Below are positions 1 to 5,832 of a DNA stretch of 6,576 bases, piece by piece. Positions within the stretch are counted from its first letter, which is position 1. The number at the start of each line of letters is the position of its first letter. Location: positions 1 to 6,576 of the forward strand of contig PLSJ01000153.1 of assembly GCA_003165115.1 (NCBI GenBank), in the 5' to 3' direction. The position numbers and the translations under genes are program-made. The notes under the pieces are model-generated. The model saw nothing but the letters and a program-made list of their open reading frames with translations, made no database searches and had not been told where the DNA came from. This stretch comes from Syntrophaceae bacterium (lineage in GTDB: Bacteria > Desulfobacterota > Syntrophorhabdia > Syntrophorhabdales > WCHB1-27).

Positions 1-139
1 TCAGGAAATACCAGATGCTGAAATGCGTCTTGGGAGGCAGGCCGTCCTTCTTTTTTTGGGGGTTCTGGGGGACGAAAAATGAGCGGAGCCGATCTATCAC
101 ATTATTTATAGCACCAGGTTCTTTCTTGTCATCTGCCAC
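1..139 (-). CDS. N-terminus of a probable FtsH-family ATP-dependent membrane zinc protease (partial)
   Basis: This is the first 46 codons of a gene running off the left edge. The start is GTG at 139-137, eight bases after a GAGGG ribosome-binding site (147-151). An in-frame TGA lies 22 codons upstream, and the visible part has no in-frame ATG. The protein begins MADDKKEPGA, continues with a basic stretch (IDRLRSFFVPQ, then QKKKDG, about residues 15-33), and ends KTHFSIWYFL as it enters what looks like a membrane segment. In my memory, a short charged leader followed by 'HFSIWYF' and a hydrophobic helix is typical of FtsH N-termini in deltaproteobacteria. FtsH is a hexameric inner-membrane AAA+ protease that degrades misfolded membrane proteins. 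The AAA and HExxH parts would lie outside the window, so the identity is an inference. The coding call is firmer than the name. Any other membrane protein with a basic cytoplasmic leader is possible. Confidence 0.5.
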   Translation of the reverse strand, partial: MADDKKEPGAINNVIDRLRSFFVPQNPQKKKDGLPPKTHFSIWYFL

Positions 140-146
140 TGCATTT

Positions 147-151
147 CCCTC
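147..151 (-). promoter_or_regulatory. Ribosome-binding site (GAGGG) that decides the GTG start at 139
   Basis: On the minus strand GAGGG is followed by a 7-base spacer and then GTG. No ATG in this frame is available between the upstream TGA and the window edge, so this site is the main support for the chosen start. Confidence 0.5.
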
Positions 152-201
152 TATGGGTTGTCAAAACGATCCCGAAAAGATGGCGCTCTCCATTTCGTTT
201 A

Positions 202-222
202 AGCCGGGCGGTTCTACCGGCT
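202..222 (-). terminator. Weak hairpin between the helical-protein gene and the FtsH-like gene
   Basis: AGCCGG (202-207) and CCGGCT (217-222) form a perfect 6-bp stem around a 9-base loop, starting 18 bases past the stop of the 241-893 gene. On the minus strand it is followed by TTAAACG rather than a run of Ts, so it is at best a poor intrinsic terminator and could be a chance hairpin. The remainder of 140-240 shows no gene. Confidence 0.25.
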
Positions 223-240
223 GAATGGGATCAGCCCCCG

Positions 241-893
241 TTACCCTTTCAGAAGGGGTATCTTGCGGCCTGCATCGTCGATCTCTTTTTTCACCGCATC
301 GAGGGCCTTGTCCACGTCGGACTCGGCCACGCCCACACCTTTCTCCATCTTCTCGCCAACGTCCTTCGCCTCCCGGACGACCTTGCTGCTCTTTTCTTCC
401 ATCCGGCTTCCCGCCCAGACCAGGGCGTTCTCGAGGTGGTCGGCCGCCGCCTTAAGGCTGGCGCCTGCCTTTGAAGTCTCCTTTTTTGCCCAGGAGTCCG
501 ATGCCTCTATATGGTGCTGCCGGGCAAGGGCGTACTCGGCGCGGGCAAAGCTCTCGTCCAGCTCCTTCTCCGACTTTACCGCCTTCTTCTCAACCGTCTC
601 AGCTAACCGACGCAAATCCTGTGCCGACGCGGCGAGGTCCCGCTTTGACTCCCCCGCGGCCCTTACTTCTTCTTTCTCGAGGAATGCGGCCGCCGACCGG
701 ATCGCCGATGCCGCATCATGGAAGTCTTTTTTCAGAAAGCTTTCCCGGGCCTTGTGAAACTGTTTCTGCAGTGCGCTCCGGGAAGAAACCGATTTGCCCG
801 GCGTCCTGGTCTCGGCCGCACCTGCTGAGCCCACGCCATTGAGAACAGGGCTACGACAATGAAAACAGAGAGGCGCTTACACGCACGTATCAT
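241..893 (-). pseudogene. Secreted Ala/Lys/Glu-rich helical protein of unknown function, split by a frameshift
   Basis: Two pieces belong together. From ATG 893, behind a strong AGGAGG, comes a textbook signal peptide: MIRACKR, then LSVFIVVALFSMAW. That frame stops soon after, near 730. From about position 831 to the TAA at 241 a different frame is open, encoding about 196 residues that start GSAGAAETRTPGKSV. Adding one G to the GGG run at 830-832 joins them into a 217-residue precursor, with a likely signal-peptidase site after AGA and a mature start at AETRT. The mature part is almost all helix: Ala, Lys, Glu and Arg rich, no cysteine, two aromatic/Ala-patterned segments that look like helical hairpins (about mature residues 20-55 and 90-135), and an amphipathic Lys/Asp/Glu tail ending in KIPLLKG. 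I do not recognise the family. The only in-frame start for the long part alone is GTG 834, which has no ribosome-binding site and no signal peptide. The frameshift could be a real mutation or a base-calling or assembly error. If it is an error, this is an intact periplasmic or exported protein. Confidence 0.65.
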
Positions 894-899
894 GCTACT

Positions 900-905
900 C
901 CTCCT
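900..905 (-). promoter_or_regulatory. Strong Shine-Dalgarno (AGGAGG) before the signal-peptide ATG at 893
   Basis: On the minus strand AGGAGG is followed by AGTAGC and then ATG, a near-ideal 6-base spacing. It decides that translation begins at 893, in the frame of the signal peptide, and not at the GTG (834) of the longer open frame. No convincing sigma-70 promoter was found directly upstream. Confidence 0.7.
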
Positions 906-1296
906 TCCAAGGGTGGGTTAATAGGGAGCCGCTCCAGGTCCCTTCTTGGGGGTTCACACCAGTTTGAAGCAAAATGTACGAGTGGCTGGTATGATCCTTG
1001 AGCACACAGATGCTGCCGATAGTACGCGTCTGGTGCGGAGACCACAGACGTTACCATTTTGAGAAATTCCTACTAGACAGTAGTCATTCCGGGAAGAGGA
1101 TGCAACGAGTCCTTCCGGTGACCGTGCGTAAGGAAGTGATTCTTGCAAGGTTTTATGCCCGGTGGTAGATTTATCTTAGGCTGCACCCCACACAAAGGGT
1201 ATTGTGGCGCCCTTAGGGGATGACCACGTTGCCGTCATGCACGGCTTTGGTCCTATGAGACCGTTTGGATGTATGATCCCGTTCACCCGTTCTGGA
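906..1296. other. Non-coding stretch between the helical-protein gene and the IS21 remnant
   Basis: I see no supportable gene here. The open frames are short, lack ribosome-binding sites and have an un-protein-like composition. Small structures are present: a 5-bp hairpin CTACT/AGTAG near 1070-1084, and GCCGT-CATGC-ACGGC at 1231-1245. Neither is followed by a T-run. The heptamer TGGATGT occurs at 1266-1272 and again at 1293-1299, at the presumed IS boundary. The stretch probably holds the promoter of the gene starting at 893 plus sequence flanking the insertion, but I cannot place a promoter. Confidence 0.4.
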
Positions 1297-1320
1297 TGTC
1301 AACCTAAAAGTGTGCCACCC
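1297..1320. repeat. Putative right terminal sequence of the IS21 element
   Basis: TGTCAACCTAAAAGTGTGCC, starting at 1297, lies 20-43 bases outside the istB stop. It has the TGT start and the A-rich 'CTAAAAGTG' core that I associate with ends of some IS21-family elements. That association is from memory. No second copy exists in the window to prove it is a terminal repeat. Confidence 0.35.
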
Positions 1321-1339
1321 CTGCACCTTATCGCATACG

Positions 1340-2119
1340 CTATGAGCCCTGAGCCGCCGCTGCATCACCCCCTTGGTTTTGATTGATCTGCTGAGCGAAC
1401 ATCTTTCCCCTTAGCCTGTAGCTGTGCCCCTTGATGTTGACGACCCTGCAGTGATGGAGCAGCCGGTCCAAAATCGCCGAGGCGATGACCTGGTCGCCGA
1501 ACAGCTCTTGCCAGTCGATGAAGCTCTTGTTGGAGGTCGTGATGATGGAGGCCTTCTCGTACCTTTTGGAGACGAACTGGAAGAAGAGGTACGCCTCCTG
1601 GGCGGTCACCGGAAGATACCCGGCCTCGTCCACGACGACGAGACTTGCGGTCAAATACGGCTTGACCTTGTTTGGGCTTTCCTTCAATCGGGCGATCAAC
1701 GTATCCATTGTCGTATAAAGGACCTTGAAGCCGTGGCCGCAGGCCTTGACGGCAAGGGCTATGGCAAGGTGCGTTTTCCCCACGCCCGGAGGTCCTAAAA
1801 AGATGACGTTCTCATGCTTCGCCAGGAAGGTCAGATCGAAGAGCTCCACTACCGTCTTTTTGTCCAGGTGGGGATGAAAGCCAAAGTCGTATTCTTCAAT
1901 GGTCTTCGCGTGAGGCAGTCCCGCCAGGCGCATCGCCATGTCGACCTTTCTTTTCTCCTTCGCTGCAACCTCTTCTTCGAAAAGCCGGTCGAGGAAAGAG
2001 AGGTAGGACATCTTCTCACGCTCGGCGAGGGCGACGGTTGCATCGAGGACCTCGTTCATCCGCGCGAGCTTCAATCGGGCGATATTTTCCTTGAGCCGTT
2101 CGCAGGTCAGTTGCTCCAT
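1340..2119 (-). CDS. istB: IstB, AAA+ ATPase helper of IS21 transposition
   Basis: 259 residues, the usual IstB length (about 250), apparently complete. IstB oligomerises on target DNA with ATP and recruits and activates the IstA transposase. An N-terminal helical region (about 1-95, starting MEQLTCERLKENIARLKLAR) precedes the ATPase core. The core has Walker A GPPGVGKT at 109-116, Walker B LVVVDEAGY at 160-168 with D164/E165, a sensor-1-like stretch IITTSN at 192-197, and the IstB/DnaC-type ILDRLLHH with R219 near the C-terminus. FIDWQELFGDQ (200-210) is typical of the family. The ATG lies inside the end of istA (13-base overlap), implying translational coupling. The C-terminal tail (QNQGGDAAAAQGS) is low complexity. 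No damage was seen, so this ATPase could still be made if transcription reads in from the pilus operon or from its own region. Confidence 0.95.
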   Translation of the reverse strand: MEQLTCERLKENIARLKLARMNEVLDATVALAEREKMSYLSFLDRLFEEEVAAKEKRKVDMAMRLAGLPHAKTIEEYDFGFHPHLDKKTVVELFDLTFLAKHENVIFLGPPGVGKTHLAIALAVKACGHGFKVLYTTMDTLIARLKESPNKVKPYLTASLVVVDEAGYLPVTAQEAYLFFQFVSKRYEKASIITTSNKSFIDWQELFGDQVIASAILDRLLHHCRVVNIKGHSYRLRGKMFAQQINQNQGGDAAAAQGS

Positions 2120-2916
2120 GATGCACCTGCCAGACGCTCGTACTCTTCAAGAGGCCGCGTCGCCACTTCGGGATAAAGCGTCGACGTCGTAAGCCCCCTC
2201 GTCGCTTTCCCTTTCTGCCGGCCGTATTTTCTTTTGATCTGCTCCTTGTCCTCAAAAAGCCTGCGGTATATGGAGGGGTCGCCCACGATCGTATGTTTTT
2301 CTTCCGGCTCCTCGTAGGTGGCGAGCAGTTCCTGGTCATGGCATATCCGGATGATCTTGCCCTTTATCTTGAGCATGACCTTTTTGCCCGCGAACCGATG
2401 GGGGATCAGATAGCGGTTGCCGTTGTAGGAAAGCTGACATTCGTCGTAGACCGGCCTGAACACCTTAAGAGAGGTGTCGCAGGGGGCCGGGGGAAGGTTC
2501 GTGAGCAGTGGCTTTTCTTTCTCCCACCTCTCGAAGACGGGCTGCCAATACGAGCCGTGCACCCTTTTATTGGCCGTCTCTGAAAGCCATTCCAGGACAT
2601 CATTATTGGCCTTCTCCAGAGAGACATACGGATAGCCTCTCCAGAAGCGTTCGCGGAGGTAATTTATCGGGCGTTCCACTTTTCCTTTTACCCACGGAGC
2701 GTACGGAGGGCAGAGGCGGGGGTGAAACTCGTAGTGGTTCGCGAACCGGGAGAACTCGACGTTGAAGACGGGCCTGCCGCTCTGCCTTTTGATGACCACG
2801 TGCTTCATGCAGTCGTAGAGGATCTCTTTCGGGACTCCGCCCAGATAATCGAAAGCGCGGATGTGGCAATCCATGAAGGCTTCGAGGGTGCGTCTTTCCA
2901 CGAACTCGACGTACAT
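2107..2916 (-). pseudogene. istA: IstA transposase of IS21, N-terminally truncated
   Basis: 269 residues remain from the first available ATG. IstA proteins usually have about 390-515 residues: an N-terminal helix-turn-helix, an RNase H-fold DDE core, then a beta-rich C-terminal part. The remnant starts inside the core at MYVEFVERRTLEAF, a stretch that normally follows the first catalytic Asp. It retains the second Asp in ILYDCMK (D35) and the Glu in WVKGKVERP (E81). The C-terminal part (YNGNRYLIPHRFAGK, about 165-180) looks normal and ends GASWSN. The DNA-binding domain and the first catalytic Asp are missing. A TGA lies eight codons upstream of the ATG in this frame, and no ribosome-binding site precedes it, so the ATG is probably an ordinary internal Met codon. 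The expected product would be inactive as a transposase. The 3' end overlaps istB by 13 bases, as in intact elements. Confidence 0.9.
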
Positions 2917-2977
2917 TATTTGTTCTGCCGATCAAATTTTACCTGTTCGGGTCGCCCTCCGAAAGTTATTTTGGACA
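2917..2977 (-). repeat. Putative IS end sequence fused to the truncated istA
   Basis: Read on the minus strand from 2977, the sequence begins TGTCCAAAATAACTTTCGGA and later contains AAAATTTGATCGGC. From memory, both motifs recur at the ends of some IS21-family elements. It contains an imperfect palindrome, TTCGG/CCGAA, at 2946-2963. The istA coding sequence resumes directly after it, mid-gene, marking a deletion or recombination junction around 2917-2920. Confidence 0.4.
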
Positions 2978-2995
2978 GATGTGGTAGAAGATCAA

Positions 2996-3460
2996 TTAAA
3001 AAACGATCGTCACGCTTACCGTATCGCTGTAGGGGCCGGCTACAACGCCCGTCTGTCGGGCCGGAATCCGGCCGTAAACGGGCGCCGTAACGTTCGCGTG
3101 AGGCGGAGATGGGTTTGAGTAGAATTGGCTGCCATCCGTGCCGTCCCCCCAGACTGCGCTGCCGGCCGCGTCGAGGTAGAGGTTGTAACGAAGTACGCTG
3201 CCGCGTTGCGTCATGCGTCTCGTGCCTACGGAACCCGCTCCGCCCGAGCGCATGAGTATCATGACCAGGACGCTCTGAGCGCAGTTCAGGGTGATGGTCC
3301 CTGTCGCCTGAGTATCGGACGTGGAAAACGGATCATAGGGCGGGAAGACGACGGGCGACACCTGAAGAGTGCATTGGTTCGCCCACGCGGCGGGCTGGCA
3401 CACGAGAACGACAAAGCATGCGAGTACCGCCCGAAACAGCCTGCGACCGGGTAATTTCAT
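2996..3460 (-). CDS. Secreted SCPU-domain pilus subunit, probable single-domain tip protein
   Basis: 154 residues from the ATG at 3460. This start overlaps the usher's TGA as ATGA, and the signal peptide begins there (MKLPGRRLFRAVLACFVVLV, cleavage after AWA at residue 27). A start at 3535 would put an uncharacteristic 25-residue leader ahead of the signal peptide. The mature protein is one SCPU (spore coat U, CsuA/B-like) domain. It has the opening CTLQVSPVVFPPYDPFS, a second Cys in TGTITLNC (C30 and C60, the expected disulfide pair), the RYNLYLD motif at 91-97, VYGRIP at 128-133, and the final strand DTVSVTIVF ending the protein on an aromatic residue. Its place after the usher matches csuE, the tip adhesin of Acinetobacter Csu pili, but CsuE has two domains. 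Here only two residues precede the first Cys, so there seems to be no N-terminal donor strand, which fits a terminal subunit. Secretion would be through the neighbouring chaperone and usher. The stop is 18 bases from the IS end. The complete last strand argues that the gene was not cut by the insertion. Confidence 0.88.
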   Translation of the reverse strand: MKLPGRRLFRAVLACFVVLVCQPAAWANQCTLQVSPVVFPPYDPFSTSDTQATGTITLNCAQSVLVMILMRSGGAGSVGTRRMTQRGSVLRYNLYLDAAGSAVWGDGTDGSQFYSNPSPPHANVTAPVYGRIPARQTGVVAGPYSDTVSVTIVF

Positions 3461-5832
3461 GGGATTTCGCACCTGACCGTGCCCATCTTGACAAAAAGCT
3501 CCTTTGAAGAAGGAACGGTGAAGCTGAGCCTGCATTCTCCGTCCCGGTATCCGATCACGGCCGGCCAGTTCCCTGCCGGAACGTTCTCCAGGTAGAATTC
3601 GCCGTGCCGACCTATGGGCGAGATGAATTCCCCCGCCCCCGCTGTCTCCTTTCCCTTAACGGTGAGGGAAAGCTGGCCATAGGCAGGAATCACCGTCTTC
3701 CCCGCGTGGTAGACCTCGACTGTCCCTGTAAATGCCTGGAGCCGGCGCACCGGAAACGTGACAACGGCGCCGCCGCGGTACGGTGTCGCCACAATGCGCT
3801 GTGTCTTCTCCACCGAGTAATCGATGGGGATGTCGCCGTCGTTAATGCTGAGATCGTTGCCGTAGTAACTGAGTAGGGTAGGCACGAGGAGATTTCCGTT
3901 GCTGTCGGTCCGGCCTATGCTTTGGTTGCTGTAGTAGCCGGTCACGCCTTTGAGGTCCGGCACGTGAATCAGGGCGTAGCTGTCCTGGACCGGCGGGGTG
4001 GCGAATACGCGCCCGTCGATCCCGACGAGCCCGCCGCTGACCCGCAGCGTGGACGTCTCCTGCCCCTGGAAGCGCGTGTTGTCGAGTTCATACAACCCGT
4101 GAGGTCCCCGATATTGAAGGTTGGCTACCTCTTGTGCCTCCTGCCCCGTCTGGCCCTGAAGCAGATAGCCGTAGCCGCTGCCCAGAGGCAGCGATTTCTG
4201 CACCTGCACGGTCCCATAACTGCCCTGGTTCGACTGGCCGCTCCGGTGGTCGTACGAGGTCGTGGACATCGTGCGCTTGCCCAGAAGAAAGGTGAGCGCC
4301 AGGATGACGTCGGTCGCCTGCCCCGTGCTTTGCGAGAACGATCGCGTCGCGGTCAGACTCAGGCTGACCGAGTTGGAAAGGCGCATGGCGTTCGTGATGC
4401 TGACCGAATAGGCGCGGCCGGAATCACGGTAATCGAGATAGCGGAATATATTGGAGATGCTGAACCGCCCCACCTGGAAGCCGAGGAACACATCGGCCTG
4501 GGTCAGGGGACGGTCCTGCGCGCGACTCAGGGCCAGGGTGGAATATGACCTGCCCGTCAGTGTGACGTCGCCGCCGAAGCTCCACCGCCGTGTGAGATAG
4601 CTGTAAGTTGCCGCGGCGGATGGACCGGCGCCGTTCCCGCCGCTGAATGCGCCCCACAGCCCGAACTGGCCGAACATCGTGGAGATCGCCGTCTGCGTGC
4701 CGCCGCTCGCCACCCGGCCATCGGTCTGAAAGAAACCGCCGAGAGTGAGCCGGTCCGTGAGCCCGTAGAGATGGCTGGCGGCGAAGGCAGGCGGCCCGTA
4801 GTCCCAGCTTGCCGTCCCCTGGTTGTTCCTTACCAGGCCGAGATTGTACGTGTATTGGCTGAGTCCCTCCTTCAAAAGCTGCGTGCTCAGGTAGTAAGGG
4901 GCGTTGATTACCTGTTGTTCCCCGAAGGCGTTTCGGACGATTACCTGACTGTTGCCGGCGCCCGCCGGAGCCGGGAGGTCCTGGAGATTGAAGCGGCCGG
5001 GCGGCAGGTTGACACTTTTGGCCAGCACCCCGTTCACGTACACGTCAGCGGTCGAGGGCGTGCTAACCTGACCGGAGAGCTGTTGGCTCGGAAAAGTGAC
5101 AAGATATGGGTTGAGCGCGAAATTCCGCGAGAACGAGATGCCGCCCAGGAAGACACCGCCTCCCAGGAGCCCGGTGTTGGCGAAGGTGTCCCCCACCGTC
5201 GTGCGCGTGAGCAGGCCCGGGTTGTCCATGGTGAGGTTTGTGAGGCCGCGGACTAAGGCGCCGCCGGGATTCAAGGAGAGGCTGCTGTAGAGGAGCTTGC
5301 CGTCGATGCTCCCGCCACCCTCCGTGAAAAGACTGGGACTCTTGAAGTCAACGGCCGTCAGGGCGTAATTGACAAAGACGCTCGGGCTGCTCATGTACGT
5401 CAGGTCTGCCGGTTGGGTTTTGCGGAGCCTTACCGTCGTCGTGCCGAGCAGGGAGGGATCGATGCTGACGCGGAGGGCGAGCTTCGCTTCATCGAACCTG
5501 TAGGCGACTGCCGGCGTCAAGGAAGAGAGGGAGACGAACTGCTTTCCGCCAATGGCGGTGGCCGCGCCCGCGAGGAGATCGAGTCCGGTGCCCTTCAGGT
5601 CGTCTACGTGCACGAGGACCTCCTGCCCCCTGAATATCACCATGACCTCCCCTTTGCGGACCTCGTTCACGTAGAGCTCAAGAATGGCGCGGTGTTCTGC
5701 GGTTGTCGCGGAGCTCTCCGGGAAGGCCGGAACAGGCTCGGACAAGAGGCACGCAACGACAGCGCAAAGGACGAAGGCCCACAGGTTAAGGCTGCCGCTT
5801 CGCGGATACAGGAGCCGGTTCTGTCGATCCAT
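3457..5832 (-). CDS. Outer-membrane usher of an archaic (Csu-type) chaperone-usher pilus
   Basis: 791 residues, normal for a FimD/PapC-family usher. The usher receives chaperone-subunit complexes, assembles them and threads the pilus through the outer membrane. A signal peptide is visible (hydrophobic LNLWAFVLCAVVACLL, residues 15-30). The N-terminal chaperone-binding domain follows at about 45-140 (ILELYVNEVRKGEVMVIFRG). Next comes a 24-strand-type beta-barrel region rich in alternating aromatic/Ser/Gly strands, interrupted by a plug domain at about 255-325 (TADVYVNGVL, then NLPPGRFNLQDLP). The C-terminal domains start at about 690, including the carboxypeptidase-like GEFYLENVPAGNWPAVIGYR, and carry the cysteine pair C767/C788 near the end (GECRLSF and VRCEIP). 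The ATG at 5832 is the only start that keeps the signal peptide. It lies 47 bases inside the chaperone gene and has only a weak ribosome-binding site, suggesting translational coupling. The stop overlaps the next gene's ATG. Long open frames on the opposite strand are GC-driven shadows. Confidence 0.95.
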   Translation of the reverse strand: MDRQNRLLYPRSGSLNLWAFVLCAVVACLLSEPVPAFPESSATTAEHRAILELYVNEVRKGEVMVIFRGQEVLVHVDDLKGTGLDLLAGAATAIGGKQFVSLSSLTPAVAYRFDEAKLALRVSIDPSLLGTTTVRLRKTQPADLTYMSSPSVFVNYALTAVDFKSPSLFTEGGGSIDGKLLYSSLSLNPGGALVRGLTNLTMDNPGLLTRTTVGDTFANTGLLGGGVFLGGISFSRNFALNPYLVTFPSQQLSGQVSTPSTADVYVNGVLAKSVNLPPGRFNLQDLPAPAGAGNSQVIVRNAFGEQQVINAPYYLSTQLLKEGLSQYTYNLGLVRNNQGTASWDYGPPAFAASHLYGLTDRLTLGGFFQTDGRVASGGTQTAISTMFGQFGLWGAFSGGNGAGPSAAATYSYLTRRWSFGGDVTLTGRSYSTLALSRAQDRPLTQADVFLGFQVGRFSISNIFRYLDYRDSGRAYSVSITNAMRLSNSVSLSLTATRSFSQSTGQATDVILALTFLLGKRTMSTTSYDHRSGQSNQGSYGTVQVQKSLPLGSGYGYLLQGQTGQEAQEVANLQYRGPHGLYELDNTRFQGQETSTLRVSGGLVGIDGRVFATPPVQDSYALIHVPDLKGVTGYYSNQSIGRTDSNGNLLVPTLLSYYGNDLSINDGDIPIDYSVEKTQRIVATPYRGGAVVTFPVRRLQAFTGTVEVYHAGKTVIPAYGQLSLTVKGKETAGAGEFISPIGRHGEFYLENVPAGNWPAVIGYRDGECRLSFTVPSSKELFVKMGTVRCEIP

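Larger units (their letters stand above)
1297..2977 (-). mobile_element. IS21-family insertion sequence, internally deleted remnant
   Basis: Full IS21-family elements are roughly 2-2.5 kb and carry istA and istB in overlapping order. Here the order and overlap are kept, istB is whole, and istA lacks its front part. The distance between the putative ends is only about 1.7 kb, consistent with an internal loss of several hundred bases. The proposed right end is TGTCAACC (from 1297, 43 bases past the istB stop). The proposed left end is TGTCC (minus strand, from 2977), ahead of the istA fragment. Both begin with TG, as the family's ends do, but they are otherwise unlike each other, and no convincing target duplication was found. 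The boundaries are therefore provisional. The copy cannot transpose on its own without a complete IstA supplied by a relative. Confidence 0.7.

Noticed and set aside
159..164. Perfect TTGACA on the minus strand upstream of the FtsH-like gene
   Set aside because: At the correct 16-18 base spacing there is no -10-like hexamer, and that position already falls on the ribosome-binding and start region. It is probably coincidental.
263..757. Plus-strand open frame of 164 codons opposite the helical-protein gene
   Set aside because: Its Ser/Ala/Arg-rich translation mirrors the Ala/Lys/Glu codons of the real minus-strand gene. No start signal was seen.
954..1148. 64-residue open frame on the minus strand in the intergenic region
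   Set aside because: No ribosome-binding site, no recognisable domain and a composition unlike its neighbours. It is best explained as a chance open frame.
1231..1245. Hairpin GCCGT-CATGC-ACGGC as a terminator
   Set aside because: The stem is only 5 bp, no run of Ts follows on either strand, and no gene ends close by on the plus strand.
1295..1299. GATGT here and at 2978-2982 as a target-site duplication of the IS
   Set aside because: Using it would make the element start with CA instead of the TG expected for the family, and a 5-base match is likely by chance.
1204..1386. 60-residue open frame on the plus strand
   Set aside because: It runs across the presumed IS boundary and into the istB 3' end in antisense. 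It has no ribosome-binding site and no family resemblance.
3461..3535. Longer start for the SCPU subunit at ATG 3535
   Set aside because: It would add 25 hydrophilic residues before an otherwise complete signal peptide and overlap the usher by 79 bases. The ATGA-coupled start at 3460 is far better.
3922..4548. Long plus-strand open frame (208 codons) opposite the usher, with others at 4771-5256 and 5413-5883
   Set aside because: They are antisense shadows of a clear usher gene in GC-rich DNA, with Arg/Ala/Val-rich, domain-free translations.
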